This document shows positions 36,541 to 48,232 of a stretch of DNA of 64,000 nt, piece after piece (positions within the stretch are counted from its first letter, which is position 1; each line of letters starts with the position of its first letter). This stretch comes from Molanna angustata (lineage: Eukaryota > Arthropoda > Insecta > Trichoptera > Molannidae), in assembly GCA_963576475.1 (NCBI GenBank), contig OY754973.1:8082052-8146051 (forward strand), in the 5' to 3' direction. The notes under the pieces were generated by a model. The model was not told where the DNA came from, searched no databases, and worked only from the letters and a program-made list of their open reading frames with translations. A program made the translations under genes and the position numbers.

Positions 36541-37184
36541 TGATCATCTTCTAATATTTGGAATTGTTGTTGACGTCATTATCAAATAATAAATACATCA
36601 ATTATATTATTCTAAAAACATTAGTAAAAGTTAACACGAATCAGGATTTCACCCATGTTTTTGAATTGAATAACTTCTATGGAATTTTGTCCCTTCACAG
36701 CTTCCAAACTCTGTATTTTTATTTTTTAGTGCTGTATATCTTCTGCTTCTTAGATAGCACATTAAACAGTAGATAATGTTAAGCGAAGTTACATTTAATT
36801 ATACACGATAAAGTTTCGAGGGTCATTATATTTCAAATTACAGTTTGAAACTTCAAACTGTAAGAAAATTTGCGAATCTACGAGACGCTTTAAGTTTGGC
36901 TTTAATTGATTGACAGCTGATTGGGCACAAATATTCTAAATCGTCTCGATATTTATGTTTTTTTTAAACGGCTATGGTCAAAAAAGGCTAAAAATGTTTA
37001 TTCAACCAGTTTATCAAATCATATTATTAATCAAGGTATATTGAGAGGAATTTCGCAGTGTTCAACGCCACTCCATTGGGAACGTGAGTCAAAAATAAGA
37101 TTTCCATCAATAAAGAGATAATAACAATAATAGTTAACAACCCATTCACACTCACACATATACACATATTCTCACACACACGCA
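36541..37184. other. No feature seen
   Basis: AT-rich sequence without supported features. Confidence 0.5.
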
Positions 37185-37221
37185 TGCCCCATCCACATGC
37201 ACGCACGCACTCGCGCACGCG

Positions 37222-37253
<32 letters not shown>
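37185..37253. repeat. (CA)n / GC-AC rich tract
   Basis: ACGCACGC, GCGCACGCGC and a pure (AC)n run immediately 5' of a SINE-2 fragment. Confidence 0.95.
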
Positions 37254-37254
<1 letters not shown>

Positions 37255-37380
37255 GAGTTCGAATCCTGCCTCGACCGATTTAGTTCACCTATAGCACAAG
37301 CATTTTTGCTTCTTTTAGGGAACGTATAAAGATGTACATATATGTACTTGTTTAACAAGGATATATTCACTTAAAAAAAA
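37254..37380 (+). mobile_element. SINE-2 copy, 5' truncated
   Basis: It starts at box B (GAGTTCGAATCCTGCCTCGA) and continues through the body CACCTATAGCACAAGCATTT to an A-rich tail. Box A and the head are replaced by the (CA)n tract. Confidence 0.85.
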
Positions 37381-37469
37381 GAGATAAGGAGGGGAAGAGG
37401 GAGGCAGATTAAAAACGTATCATCTTCAGTATTTCGCGCTGCAACTTAACGTATTTTTACATTGAAAAA

Positions 37470-37976
37470 TTCCACTTCGGCTGAGAATGACGTATGCGTG
37501 GCATTTTTGTACCCACTACTGATGTCCACCCCGGCTGAGAATGACGTACATATGCGTGGAATTGTTGTACCCACTACTGATGTCCACCCCGGCTGAGAAT
37601 GACGTACATATGCGTGGAATTGTTGTACCCACTACTGATGTCCACCCCGGCTGAGAATGACGTACATATGCGTGGAATTGTTGTACCCACTACTGATGTC
37701 CACCCCGGCTGAGAATGACGTACATATGCGTGGAATTGTTGTACCCACTACTGATGTCCACCCCGGCTGAGAATGACGTACATATGCGTGGAATTGTTGT
37801 ACCCACTACTGATGTCCACCCCGGCTGAGAATGACGTACATATGCGTGGAATTGTTGTACCCACTACTGATGTCCACCCCGGCTGAGAATGACGTACATA
37901 TGCGTGGAATTGTTGTACCCACTACTGATGTCCACCCCGGCTGAGAATGACGCATGGAATTGTTCTACCCACTAGG
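37470..37976. repeat. 58-bp tandem array, about 9 units
   Basis: TGTCCACCCCGGCTGAGAAT recurs at 37523, 37581, 37639, 37697, 37755, 37813, 37871 and 37929, exactly 58 bp apart. Seven central units appear identical. The first is a diverged 53-bp unit and the last is truncated at CCCACTAGG. Confidence 0.96.
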
Positions 37977-37980
37977 TTGA

Positions 37981-38639
37981 CAAGCTCAGGCTAGTCAACG
38001 GCACCGTTAAAACTTTTATGTACTTACCAGCGATTGGTCCTTCAGTCCCTTCTACATTTGGTAGTATCAAGTTGCATGGGTAAGAAAATAATAAATAAAG
38101 AATATAAAATTATGTTATGTATTCATGAGACTTGTGTTTTTCGTCTACCAAGTTTAACCTGATAAAATAATGAAAAACTTTCATATTTCAATATGTTTAA
38201 ACCATCTCATGGAATCCATTTTCTCTTCTTTTGCTCTCATTCATTATTTTCTTTATTAAGTAAATAAAAATATACATATACGCTTATTATAGGAAACCTT
38301 GACAGTATTAAATTCTCTTTTTTCTTTTTTTTCCTTTTAGTTAAATATTATGTTTTGAATCATTGTAAACATGTTGCTCTTACCTACACACCAACCTATG
38401 ATCATATTTTATGATTTTTTTCAAATTTATTGTATTATTTTATATTAATCTCAACGACAAAATGTAATAGGCCTTAATACTTGATGTTACTATTGTATTG
38501 TACTATGTCTTAACGCTGTTTTTTGTCTAATTTTAACCTAAATAAATAAATAATAAATATACATTAAAAATAACACTTTTATTTTTTTCACACTGACGTC
38601 GTTGACTATGTAGAATTCCATAACACAAATTAAGTATTA
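37981..38639. other. No feature seen
   Basis: AT-rich; the end near 38545 (AAATAAATAAATAATAAA) may be a LINE tail. Confidence 0.45.
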
Positions 38640-38830
38640 AAAAAAACACTGTTTTTTCTTCTACAATTTTATTTTTACTCCTATCCAGGACGAACGATTC
38701 GCCTGGAAAGGCCTTTTCAACTTGTCTTTTGCCAGTTGAAAACCACACCAGTTGAAAAGGCCTTTATCAAGCGTAATGGTCGTCCTGGATAGGAGTAAAA
38801 ATTGTAGACGAAAAAAACAGTATTTTTAAA
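38640..38830. mobile_element. Hairpin MITE
   Basis: Outer arms 38649-38693 and 38779-38822 share CTCCTATCCAGGACGA in inverted form. An inner pair, AAGGCCTTTTCAACT and its complement, is also present. No coding content and no clear duplication. Confidence 0.75.
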
Positions 38831-39147
38831 AAATATTTTAAATTTCTTCCTTAAATAAAAATACTTACACAGAAATAAACTTCTTTAAGTTTCTGCCAGA
38901 CACGACGTGATATATACCTAATCATTGATTTTTATTCTCTTTATATTGATGGCTTCCTATGAAATCTCTCTTTTCTTTTCACCATTAATTATTATTTATC
39001 TTTCAGCAAAAGCTCATTTTCTTCGTTTCAATTGACATTTCAAAGAGACCGACAAACATTGTGGGACAGATTAATCTATCAATCAATTTTACGCCATTTT
39101 TTTCTTTCATCTGATAGCATAAATTAAATAGGAATTCTTCCCTTCAA
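38831..39147. other. No feature seen
   Basis: AT-rich; nothing recognised. Confidence 0.5.
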
Positions 39148-39657
39148 ATATTAATAATTTCATATAGTAGGTACATTGCTTCTCTACAAATTTTAATAAT
39201 TTCATATAGTAGGTACATTGCTTCTCTACAAATTTTAATAATTTCATATAGTAGGTACATTGCTTCTCTACAAATTTTAATAATTTCATATAGTAGGTAC
39301 ATTGCTTCTCTACAAATTTTAATAATTTCATATAGTAGGTACATTGCTTCTCTACAAATTTTAATAATTTCATATAGTAGGTACATTGCTTCTCTACAAA
39401 TTTTAATAATTTCATATAGTAGGTACATTGCTTCTCTACAAATTTTAATAATTTCATATAGTAGGTACATTGCTTCTCTACAAATTTTAATAATTTCATA
39501 TAGTAGGTACATTGCTTCTCTACAAATTTTAATAATTTCATATAGTAGGTACATTGCTTCTCTACAAATTTTAATAATTTCATATAGTAGGTACATTGCT
39601 TCTCTACAAATTTTAATAATTTCATATAGTAGGTACATTGCTTCTCTACAAATTTTA
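39148..39657. repeat. 42-bp tandem array, 12 units
   Basis: CATATAGTAGGTACATTGCT recurs every 42 bp from 39161 to 39623 with no differences that I can see. Because 42 is divisible by 3, two minus-strand frames stay open as 14-residue repeats. No start context or homology supports expression. Confidence 0.97.
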
Positions 39658-39689
39658 ACTTTTTTTAGGAGTAAGTACCTTATTTTTTG

Positions 39690-39800
39690 AGTAAATGTAT
39701 TTATTTATTTATCTAAAACTTTTTGAGCACATGTGCACAATTGCTGGCTTATTGCCAAATGGCAATATAATCTACCAACCATATTCATTTAGTGAAGCAT
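39690..39800 (-). pseudogene. LINE 3' tail
   Basis: TTTATTTATTTATC then GGCTTATTGCCAAATGGCAA on + is the complement of the tail type seen at 16440-16526. Confidence 0.6.
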
Positions 39801-39841
39801 ATTGTTTTCATGAAATGTAGGTACCAACAATTTATATGAAT

Positions 39842-40330
39842 AAATCATATTTATTTATTTATCGTATGATACTAGTGAATCAAATGTTAGTCAAAATGAA
39901 CAAAACACAGCACTGACAGCAGGCAAACACAAAACAGCACGATATATCAATCACACATTCACGTCGAGGGCTCCGAGCCAATCCACAAATGCTGGTGTCA
40001 ATTCGCAAATGTCCGACTTTGGGCCTTCATATGCATGGACGCTGCATTCTTCCAATATGTGTTGCATTGTTTGAAAGGGGTGGCCACAATCGCATTGTGC
40101 GGATGGAACAATGCCCCACTTTGCCATAAGGTAGTTGCAGCGTCCATGTCCAGTGCGGATCCTATTCAGGGAGGTCCACAGCCTTCTTGGCAGCTCGAAA
40201 CCTGGAGGTATCTTCGTTGGAGTTTCCATATACTTATTAACATCCAAGTTGGAGCTTACCCAGTCACTGTGCCAAGTCTCATTCAGGCTGAAGTCCTCAC
40301 TAACAAGGTTACATCCGAGTTTCGCTTTTT
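39842..40330 (-). pseudogene. LINE C-terminal stub with Cys/His motif
   Basis: The minus strand encodes LNRIRTGHGRCNYLMAKWG, then CDCGHPFQTMQHILEECSVH. The Cys-x-Cys ... His ... Cys pattern (zinc-knuckle-like) after an RTGH block is the usual end of many non-LTR ORFs. The tail TAAATAAATA (minus) lies at 39842-39862. Confidence 0.75.
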
Positions 40331-41029
40331 TAATAAATCATATAATGAAAATATAAATACATATAAAACAAAAACAATAAAGAAACGGAGGGGACAGGAG
40401 TGGGGGGGGGGGGGACAAGGATAGGGTAAGGAGACAAAATTTAAGTGTTATGTGTAAGGAAATGATTCCTCAGATTTCTTTTGAAAACGGGAAGTGTTAA
40501 TGAAACTCGAAGTTGCGATGGGATGTGATTCTATGTAAGTAGGAAAAAACAATTTTTTTATTTTACTAAACTAAACGAAGATAATTTCATATTTTTTTTT
40601 ATTTTTAAAAGGCCATATACCTTAAACGGTTGATTTTTGGTCAAGCATTTTTTCTTTATATTCTTTATTTATTTTTATTTTTTTTTATTTTATTAAAAAT
40701 GCATATAAAAAAGTCCTTTTTTTACCAGCGCCTGCCTCACTAGGATTCCATCCCGTGATGAAGAGGGCACTTTACAAAAAAATAATAGTAATACTCCAAA
40801 AACAAAAATAAAAAATAACCTAATAATAAACAATAATACAAAGATAATACAAAAATAATAATGCAATATAACTTATTCATCACTGGCTGCATTATACAAC
40901 AATAATATAAGAACAAAACTATAATAATAATAAAAAAATATAATAATAAAATAACAATATAACAATACACTTAATATAAAAATGACAGCAATAACAACAA
41001 TAAAAGAGATAAGTTCAAACAAACCCAAA
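40331..41029. other. Low-complexity sequence
   Basis: A run of 13 G at 40400-40415 follows GGGGACAGGAG. 40770-41010 is rich in AATAAT and ACAATAA words. No gene seen. Confidence 0.6.
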
Positions 41030-41430
41030 CAACAACTATGGTCCACAGTATACACAGGTCCACAGTCTATCACCCATTAAAATATTTTACATCATCAAAA
41101 GGCTCAATCCTGCGGATTGGTTTGCAGAAGAAGTCTACATCTCGCTTTCCACTTCTCTCTATCCTCTGCAGCCCTCTTCAGCTCAACATATGTGGCGCAG
41201 TTCATGTCCTCTCACACCTTGGCCAGATACTCCCGTCGGGGGCGCCCCCTGTGGTTTGTCCCCTCAACCATTCCCTCCATTAGGTCATGTAGGAGACCCT
41301 CGTGGCGCAAGATGTGACCAATCCAGCGAGCACGTCTCTCGGCGATGGTTTTGAGTAGGTGCCTGCCTTCTTCAACTCTGTTGATAACCTCGGCATTCGT
41401 GATGTGGTCCCTCCAGGAAATACATACGGA
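41030..41430 (-). pseudogene. LINE C-terminal stub
   Basis: The minus strand encodes RRARWIGHILRHEGLLHDLM, then NHRGRPRREYLAKV. W.GH...HE.LL and GRPR are typical of the ends of RTE- and LINE-D-like ORFs. Confidence 0.72.
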
Positions 41431-41779
41431 AGATAATAATATGTATATCGTTGATCCTCTTGTCTGATGCATTCCTACACCAAAGTCATTAAATATTAAA
41501 CCAACGGAATGATATCCAAGCAAGGCTTGTCAAACAGAATTGAGTTAGAGCTTTTGTAAATAAACAAACAGTATTGAGGAACTGAAACTTGTGTCAATGA
41601 CCTCAAACATTTCACAGTATATTCAATAGCATAATGCGAAATTCACCACAGCAAATATTGTTTGTTTACTTAATATTGAGTTGAAAACCATTAAAGAAGT
41701 TTTGAATTTATATCTTAGAATGATAGCAATAAGTGTAGTAGAAATATTTATATTTATTTCGACGTGGCTATTCTAAATA

Positions 41780-42310
41780 ACATATAGTAATATTATACAA
41801 TCATTTGATGAATAGAAAATACACCGCTTCAGGTAACGAGATTAAAAGACTTTGGCATTTTCTTAAAATAATTAAAATAAAATATTATATGTCAGCTACT
41901 GGCATTATTCCAAAACCGTTTTATCTTAATTTATTAATTTTACATTTATCGCAAAAAATAATAATAAAACTGCAAAAATCGGTAATAATGAATACATGTA
42001 GAATCGTTATTTTTTTACGTTAATAATTAGGAATCATTTAAGTTTGATAGGTAGTATAACAACCTTCTCTGAGCCTAATTCTTTGATATGTTAAGTATCT
42101 GGATGCGTGAATTATTCCCTATCGATAGCTTGATCGGTGCGTTTGTCGAATTTTATTTTGATCTATTAAAAAAATTAACAATTGACGCATTGATCTGCTT
42201 TCTTTTGAGGAAGTCTATAATGAGTTTTATTATTTGTAGTACTTAATTGTTATTAATATAATTAATAAATCGGCCATCGCCGTAAAAAAGTTTTTTAAAA
42301 GACAGATCAG
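41780..42310 (+). pseudogene. LINE C-terminal fragment, copy 1
   Basis: A frame with YMSATGIIPK and LQKSVIMNTCRIV is followed by a 3' region that recurs, inverted, at 47340-47700 (ATGTTAAGTATCTGGATG; AATAAATCGGCC). The pattern resembles the end of the ORF in some R2/RTE-type LINEs; I do not assign a clade. Confidence 0.6.
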
Positions 42311-42539
42311 CACTATCCAGACCTTTTTGGTACTTTTTTGCTTAAGACTTACATTATTTGCATGGATAGTATCATTCCAGCTTTTCTTGAATCTTCCTAT
42401 CCTTCAGTATCCTTTTTTCGGACAGTCGATACCTGCATGTCGTATTATTTTACAAAGAAACAAGAAATATATTTGTGGTCTTTATAAAATAGTTTCACCT
42501 AACACAAGCGATATGAAATAAATGTAAAAACCACTGTCA

Positions 42540-44725
42540 GAAATAAAAATATATTAAATAGCCTTGATCATGTATTATTTAAAAAGTGTTGAAAATTCTA
42601 TAAGGAATAATAATGTTAATACTTTTTGGAACTATTCAAAGTCATTAAAAAGAACTGAGTTAGATTTACCTGTAAATATGTATTTTAACGGCAAACATGA
42701 AAGCAAAGTTGAAAATATTGCCAACCTTTTTGCATCTTTTTTCAAGAGTGTTTACGATAGTGAAATTGATGCTGGAGAGGTTCCTTTTTTTGAGTCTGTT
42801 TATAATTTACAAATATCGCAAATTCATATTGACATCAATGATATTGTTACTCATATTGAAAAATTGGACGTAAGAAAGAACCCTGGTCCAGATAAAATAC
42901 CACCTACCTTTTTAAAACATTGTTCACATATATTGTCTTATCCTCTGTATTTAATTTTTAATATGTCATTATCAACGGGTATTTTTCCATCTGAATAGAA
43001 GAATAGCTTCATTATACCAATTTTTAAAAAAGGCGATAGAATGGATATATCCAATTATAGACCAGTGTGTATTCAATCTACGATTCCCAAAATTTTTGAG
43101 AAAATAGTTCTGGAAAAAATAAATTATAAAATAAATTCTATAATTACGAAATCTCAACATGGTTTTGTTACTAATAGATCTACTTTAACAAATCTGTTGT
43201 TATATGAAAATTTTATTGTAAATGCTTTTGCTGAAAGAAGTCAGGTAGATTCTATCTACACTGACTTCAGTAAGGCCTTTGATAGGATTTGTCATGGTAT
43301 ATTAATAAATAAATTGGAGAAAATGAGTGTAACGGGCATTTTTTTGAGATGGGTCGAGAGTTATTTATCTAAAAGAAAGCTATTTATAAAATTAAATGAT
43401 GTACACTCTGTGGCTTTTACAGCTACAAGTGTTGTACCACAGGGCTCTCATTTGGGACCGGTTTTGTTTATATTATTTATAAATGATATTGTCGATATAT
43501 TTTCAGGGGTAGAATATGTAATATTTGCGGATGATTTAAAGATATTTAAAAGAATAAAAAGTCATGATGATTGCGTTATATTGCAGGAAAATTTGAACAA
43601 GCTATTTGAATGGTGTCAGTGTAACAAACTTTCTCTCAATGCAAATAAGTGTCAAGTAATAAGGTTTTATTAAATAAAAAATCCCTTGGTTTATGATTAT
43701 GATATAGACTTGATACAATTAACTTCAGTAGATGAAATAAACGATTTAGGTGTCATTTTTGATTCGAAACTTTCTTTTACTTGTCATATTACTAACAGAG
43801 CTGTAAAGATCTTAGGGTTTATAATACGTATCACAAAAAAGTTTACAGATACATATAGTATTCGCTTGTTATACATATCACTTGTAAGGAGCATTTTGGA
43901 ATATAATTCAACAATTTGGTCACCATATTATAATAATCAAGTTCAACTTATTGAAAAAGTACAACGAAAATTTCTTAGGTATATAAATTTTAAAATGAAC
44001 ATACCCAGAGAACTAATGGATTATAATCTCACTATGCATTGGACTAATTTAACAAAGTTATCTGACCGTAGAATAATTTTTGATTTAATTACATTACACA
44101 AAATGGTACATTCGAGTTTTGACAGCCCTGCTCTTATTGAACAAATTACATACCATGCGCCAAATCGTTCTAACAGGCAAACGGTACCTTTTTACTATTC
44201 TAACACACGTACACTGCAACAATATTACTCGCCAATAGCACGGCTTCATTATTTGGGTAATGCATACTCTGGTCTAGGCGATATTTATTACTTGTTATTG
44301 ACAAAATATAGAAACTTATTGCATCAATATTTCTTGATGCAAAATGTCAATTTTATTTCCCTATAAGATGTTATTATTATTTTATCAATTACTCTTTTAT
44401 TTTGAATTTATATTTAGTTTCATGGCTTATTTTTCAACTGTTTTTATGTTTCATTCTTTTTTAATGACACTTTTGAATTTACTTTATACCTAGGTATATA
44501 ATTTATATATGCTATTTTTGTTTTTGATATTTGTTTCTTTAAAAAATGTTTAGATATAATATGCAAAAAATGTTCTGGTAGATATTTCGTACATTTATAC
44601 ATCTCTTTTTGTTTTATTTTATAATATTATTGTATGTATTAAACGTGTTTATACTAGTTTATTTTGTATGTACTTGTAAAAGGCTATTTAGCCGTTGATG
44701 AAAATAATAAATAAATAAATAAATA
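42540..44725 (+). pseudogene. LINE-J, Jockey/CR1-like, 5' truncated, two stops
   Basis: Non-LTR reverse transcriptase. One frame runs from about 42564 to 44366, broken only by TAG at 42996 and TAA at 43671. It shows KNPGPDKIPP, FKKGD...NYRPVC, motif A YTDFSKAFD, motif B VPQGSHLGPVLFILFINDI and motif C FADD, then LSLNANKCQ, LGVIFD and a thumb/C-terminal part through LYISLVRSILEYNSTIW. A 3' UTR of about 350 bp ends AAAGGCTATTTAGCCGTTGA and AATAAATAAATAAATA. There is no endonuclease: 5' truncation. AT-rich codon use matches the window. Confidence 0.9.
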
Positions 44726-45360
44726 GGCATCAAGAACAATAGAGATACACAATCATAATACTTGACAGTTAACTGAACATGTCCTTCAATCGTTGTGTGT
44801 ATGGGGAGTGCACGTCTATTGCTGTAGCGGTCGAGTTTTCTCGTTCCATTTCCCTCGGTTTAAACTGTGAGAGCATTCTTGTTAAACTGGAGTGGCCACA
44901 TCCATTCGATGGTGTTTACCAAAACCGTAATGTGGTTATGCTTTGCTCTCAATATGTACACCATGGAACGTGTCATACAACCAAATTATTGAACATTCGG
45001 TTTATTGCGGGTATCGAGTATTATATTGCTAATAGTTATCCGTGAGTTCTTGTCAAAACTTTGTGGCTAATATGGAAACATTTCATTACTTTTGTATTCA
45101 ATATTATTCATCACGATAATGTTAGAAAGGGGAATATAAAACAGGTATGCAAAACACTATGCCGTATGCAGATATATGCCAACATGATTCGAGAAGAAGT
45201 TCAGTATATTATTGATAATATATAACTTTTCGCTTATAATAATTTGTTAACGTGGTCGTTTTTATATTTTTTTACCACACCATATTTTACAATGATAAAC
45301 AACTAGACTTCTGCTGCCAAACTAGGAAATCCTGTTCTTGGGCTAGCAGTTTACAACTGC
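44726..45360. other. No feature seen
   Basis: Short frames without similarity; no repeats recognised. Confidence 0.5.
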
Positions 45361-45640
45361 ACAGTGACGATATACTTATGAACTGGGTGATGATAGTTGC
45401 TGCTCTTCATTAGGTAGGTACACAATCAAGATACTTTGTACTAATAACTAATTAACCACTACTTCAATAAAAATCAGACAAAACAGACACATAGCTCACA
45501 TTAAACAGTGAGAATATACTTATGAACTGGGTGATGATAGTTTCCGCTCTACATACATTAGGTAGGCACACAATCAAGGTACTTTGTACTAATAACTAAT
45601 TTACCACTACTTCAAAAAACATCAAAACAGATACATATAA
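45361..45640. repeat. Two-copy tandem duplication, 144-bp period
   Basis: ATATACTTATGAACTGGGTG and ACTTTGTACTAATAACTAAT each occur twice, 144 bp apart, with several differences. Confidence 0.9.
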
Positions 45641-45660
45641 CACATAAAACAGACTAATCT

Positions 45661-45843
45661 GGGGGCAAGTCTGGTGCAACTGGTGAAATCTAAACCCTCA
45701 CGATAACCTGTACCATGGATATAATTATTATATGGAGTTCTACAATATCTTCAGATGTCATGGAACTCCATATGATAATTATATCCATGATATGGGAAAT
45801 CACTAGGGTTTCGATTTCGCTGGTCGGACCAGACTTGCCCCCC
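45661..45843. mobile_element. Hairpin MITE with GGGGGCAAGTCTGGT ends
   Basis: GGGGGCAAGTCTGGT at 45661 pairs with ACCAGACTTGCCCCC at 45828. An inner hairpin at 45714-45789 has arms containing CATGGATATAATTAT and GGAGTTC. A diverged relative is at 57159-57291. Confidence 0.8.
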
Positions 45844-45941
45844 AGGTCAATATGTCCGTCAAAATATGTGTCAACAAAACAATTCCCGACGCAATTTGAC
45901 ATTTCAAAAACCATAGAGAAAAGGTCATAGGTCATATTATA

Positions 45942-46080
45942 TGGGTGATGGCAGAGCGGATAGCCCGCTGGATTAATAATCCAGTGGTCGCGAGTTCGAA
46001 TCCTGCCACGACCGACTTCGTACACCTATAGCACTACTATGTATACTTTATTTAGGGAATGTATGAGGACATATTCATTC
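45942..46080 (+). mobile_element. SINE-2 copy, full head
   Basis: GATGGCAGAGCGGATAGCCC, CTGGATTAATAATCCAG (anticodon arm) and GAGTTCGAATCCTGCC, then CACCTATAGCAC. The tail is short; the 3' end fades at ATTCATTCTG. Confidence 0.85.
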
Positions 46081-46190
46081 TGTCGTTATGTCGTCGGGTG
46101 TGTATATGTATTTGTATTTGAACATGACTTTTGTTACTTTCAGTACCATATTCTGTTATTTTATATTGATTTACACCATCAAATATTTAA

Positions 46191-46290
46191 ATTGGTCGAT
46201 TGCAGAATGGTTAATGTAATAGACTAACAATCTTGTTGGCTCAATTTCTAATTCCACCGTGACAGATTTCTTTCACCTACAGAATGAGCC
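46191..46290 (+). mobile_element. SINE-2 relic
   Basis: TGGTCGATTGCAGAATGGTTA ... CACCTACAGAATGAGCC follows the order of the SINE-2 head and body with many changes. Confidence 0.45.
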
Positions 46291-46780
46291 TTTTTCTATA
46301 TCCAATATATTGAATAACTATGTATGTAAGTAAGTACTTCATATTTCGGGCGAAAGTTACTAGTAGGCCCCTTGAACTTTGAACTGAGTAGATACACCAC
46401 GTTCTGTTACCCTGATACATGATGCCTTCTCCACATATCTTGTAGATTACCTTGAGTTGAATATCGAGCATGTCCTATATAATATACCTATAGCAGCTTT
46501 CATCTTTCATGCGACCCTAATAAATTCTTAGTTGCCATAGTCATATCACGTTTAACTGAGGTACCAGTTTTAAAAGTCACCCTTGGGGTTGATTTATCTC
46601 GATGATTTGTCAACTTGGAACATTTCATAATCCCCTAATTCACCAATCATTATTATAACAGATTTTCGGTACACCTGTTTGAAGTAAATACACTATTTGA
46701 CTAAATAAACTATTTAAAATAAATATTATGTAAATTAACTATTCGTAAATAAACTAGACAATTTGTTATAAAACTATTTA

Positions 46781-47302
46781 TTCTAACTCCTCACTACCCC
46801 AAGAGGATATAGTGGGGAGTTATGAATATTTTTTTAATGCTGATTATCAACTAGTGTCATGCTGAAATGATAGTCTAAAAGTTTCATCATAATATATCTG
46901 TGTGCTATGTGTTATGTACGGCTTGTTTATTCCTACTTTATCAATTGTAGACTAAAGTACTAAATTGGATTATTTTCTTATTTGTATATCTAATACACAC
47001 TTAGACCCTATTTGATTAAGAAGGATATCTGATCAGTGCTTCTCAATTTTTTAACTGTCAAATTTTTCAAAGTGATCCCAAGTTCAGGAAACTCGAAATA
47101 TGTTGTTTTTTTATGAAATTGGTAAAAAGTACATCATGTATATAAAATGGCATTGAAGAATTATGAAGTTTACATAATAAAAAATTAAAATCAAACATAA
47201 TTTAACAAAGTCACTTCATGAAAATGCTGAAAATTTTCCATAATATTTTTTAATATTTTGCGGGGTGACTTAGTAGTATATCGTTGGCCACAACCAACAC
47301 GT
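46781..47302 (+). mobile_element. HINE-A copy 5, diverged
   Basis: AACTCCTCACTACCCCAAG to GTTGGCCACAACCAACACG, with deletions relative to copy 3 and little TG block. It is the oldest-looking copy. Confidence 0.75.
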
Positions 47303-47329
47303 TTCGTTTATCGAACCTAGTTATTTTTT

Positions 47330-47890
47330 TTTAATATATTTTTTTAATTACGCCTTTCAAAAAGTCTTTTATAACGCGGCGCTGGCCGATTTACTAATGA
47401 TATTAATAACAATCAAGCATTACAAATAATAACACTCAATTATTATTATTACCATTATACACTTCCTCAAAAAAATTAGCAGATCAATGCGTAAATTGTA
47501 AATTATTTAAAAGAGCAAAATAAAATGCAACAAACGCATCATCAAGCTTTCAATTGGGAATAGTTCACCCATCCAGATACTTAACATATCAAAGGATTAG
47601 GCTCTGAGGAGGTCTCTATACTACCTAACAACCCTACTGATTCCCGAATATTAACGTTTAAAAAATCTTTAACGATTCTACATGTATTCATAATTACCGT
47701 TTTTTGCATTTTTATTATTAAATTTTTCGATAAATCTATGTCTTTTAATCTCGTTAACTAAAGCGGTGTATTTTCTAATTTTTTCATCAAAAGTTTTTAT
47801 AATATTACTAGAATTTGGAATAGCCACGTCGCAAATATATGTTATTTTTTTAATTTTATCATGTATTATTATTTCATTTCGATCCATTTA
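47330..47890 (-). pseudogene. LINE C-terminal fragment, copy 2
   Basis: The minus strand encodes HDKIKKITYICDVAIP then FDEKIRKYTALVNEIKR, followed by sequence homologous to the 41780-42310 copy (GTATCTGGATG, GGCCAGCGCCG). The two copies form an inverted pair about 5 kb apart flanking LINE-J. Confidence 0.65.
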
Positions 47891-47965
47891 TTTATTATTA
47901 TTTTATTGTGGCACTTGGAAGAGATTGCCTTATGACAATAAGTCCGCCTCTGTGCACATTATTAG
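47891..47965 (+). pseudogene. LINE 3' tail fragment
   Basis: GGCACTTGGAAGAGATTGCC and GACAATAAGTCCGCC resemble 16440-16475. Confidence 0.55.
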
Positions 47966-48016
47966 GGTAACATATACTTAATAATGTACTTAACTTTTAT
48001 TTTATATTGTTTACAG

Positions 48017-48197
48017 TGCCGATGGTAATTTTGAGGTGACTTTGGCGACAAAAGCCACTTTGAACTTCACCGGACGCGTTGACTGGCGGCCACCAGCTAT
48101 CTACAAGTCTTCCTGTGAAATTGACGTAGAGTACTTTCCATTTGACGAGCAAACCTGCGTTATGAAGTTTGGCTCGTGGACCTATGACGGATTCCAG
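48017..48197 (+). CDS. nAChR alpha subunit, 181-nt exon (Cys-loop, loop B)
   Basis: After the T that completes the Asn codon split across the intron, 60 codons run from [12 protein letters not shown] to SWTYDGFQ. Visible family hallmarks are the NNADG junction; an NFT N-glycosylation sequon; PPAIYKSSC; the Cys-loop, with Cys, 13 residues including FPFD, then Cys, which couples agonist binding to gating; and GSWTYDG, where the Trp is the loop B cation-pi residue. The acceptor is TTTACAG at 48010-48016 and the donor is CAG|gtaact at 48198. The exon ends at a codon boundary. The vicinal Cys pair of loop C, which would prove an alpha subunit, is in a later exon outside the window, so the alpha call rests on overall similarity. 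Confidence 0.95.
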
Positions 48198-48232
48198 GTA
48201 ACTTGCACCATTCATCAGTATATTTCATGTTT

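Larger units (their letters stand above)
21355..48016 (+). other. nAChR intron, about 26.7 kb
   Basis: GT at 21355 and AG at 48015-48016 bound this intron. It contains the longest LINE copies of the window (LINE-D with its hAT, and LINE-J), the 58-bp and 42-bp arrays and a PIF/Harbinger relic. No host gene is recognised inside. Confidence 0.9.

Noticed and set aside
39107..39638. Minus-strand 14-residue repeat proteins
   Set aside because: Two frames of the 42-bp array are open at once, which points to a non-coding tandem repeat.
39951..40247. Zinc-finger host protein
   Set aside because: RTGH plus the Cys/His spacing and an adjacent TAAATAAATA tail mark a LINE C-terminus.
45942..46015. Functional tRNA gene (SINE-2 head)
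   Set aside because: Folds fairly well, but it is followed by the SINE-2 body and has at least five relatives in the window.
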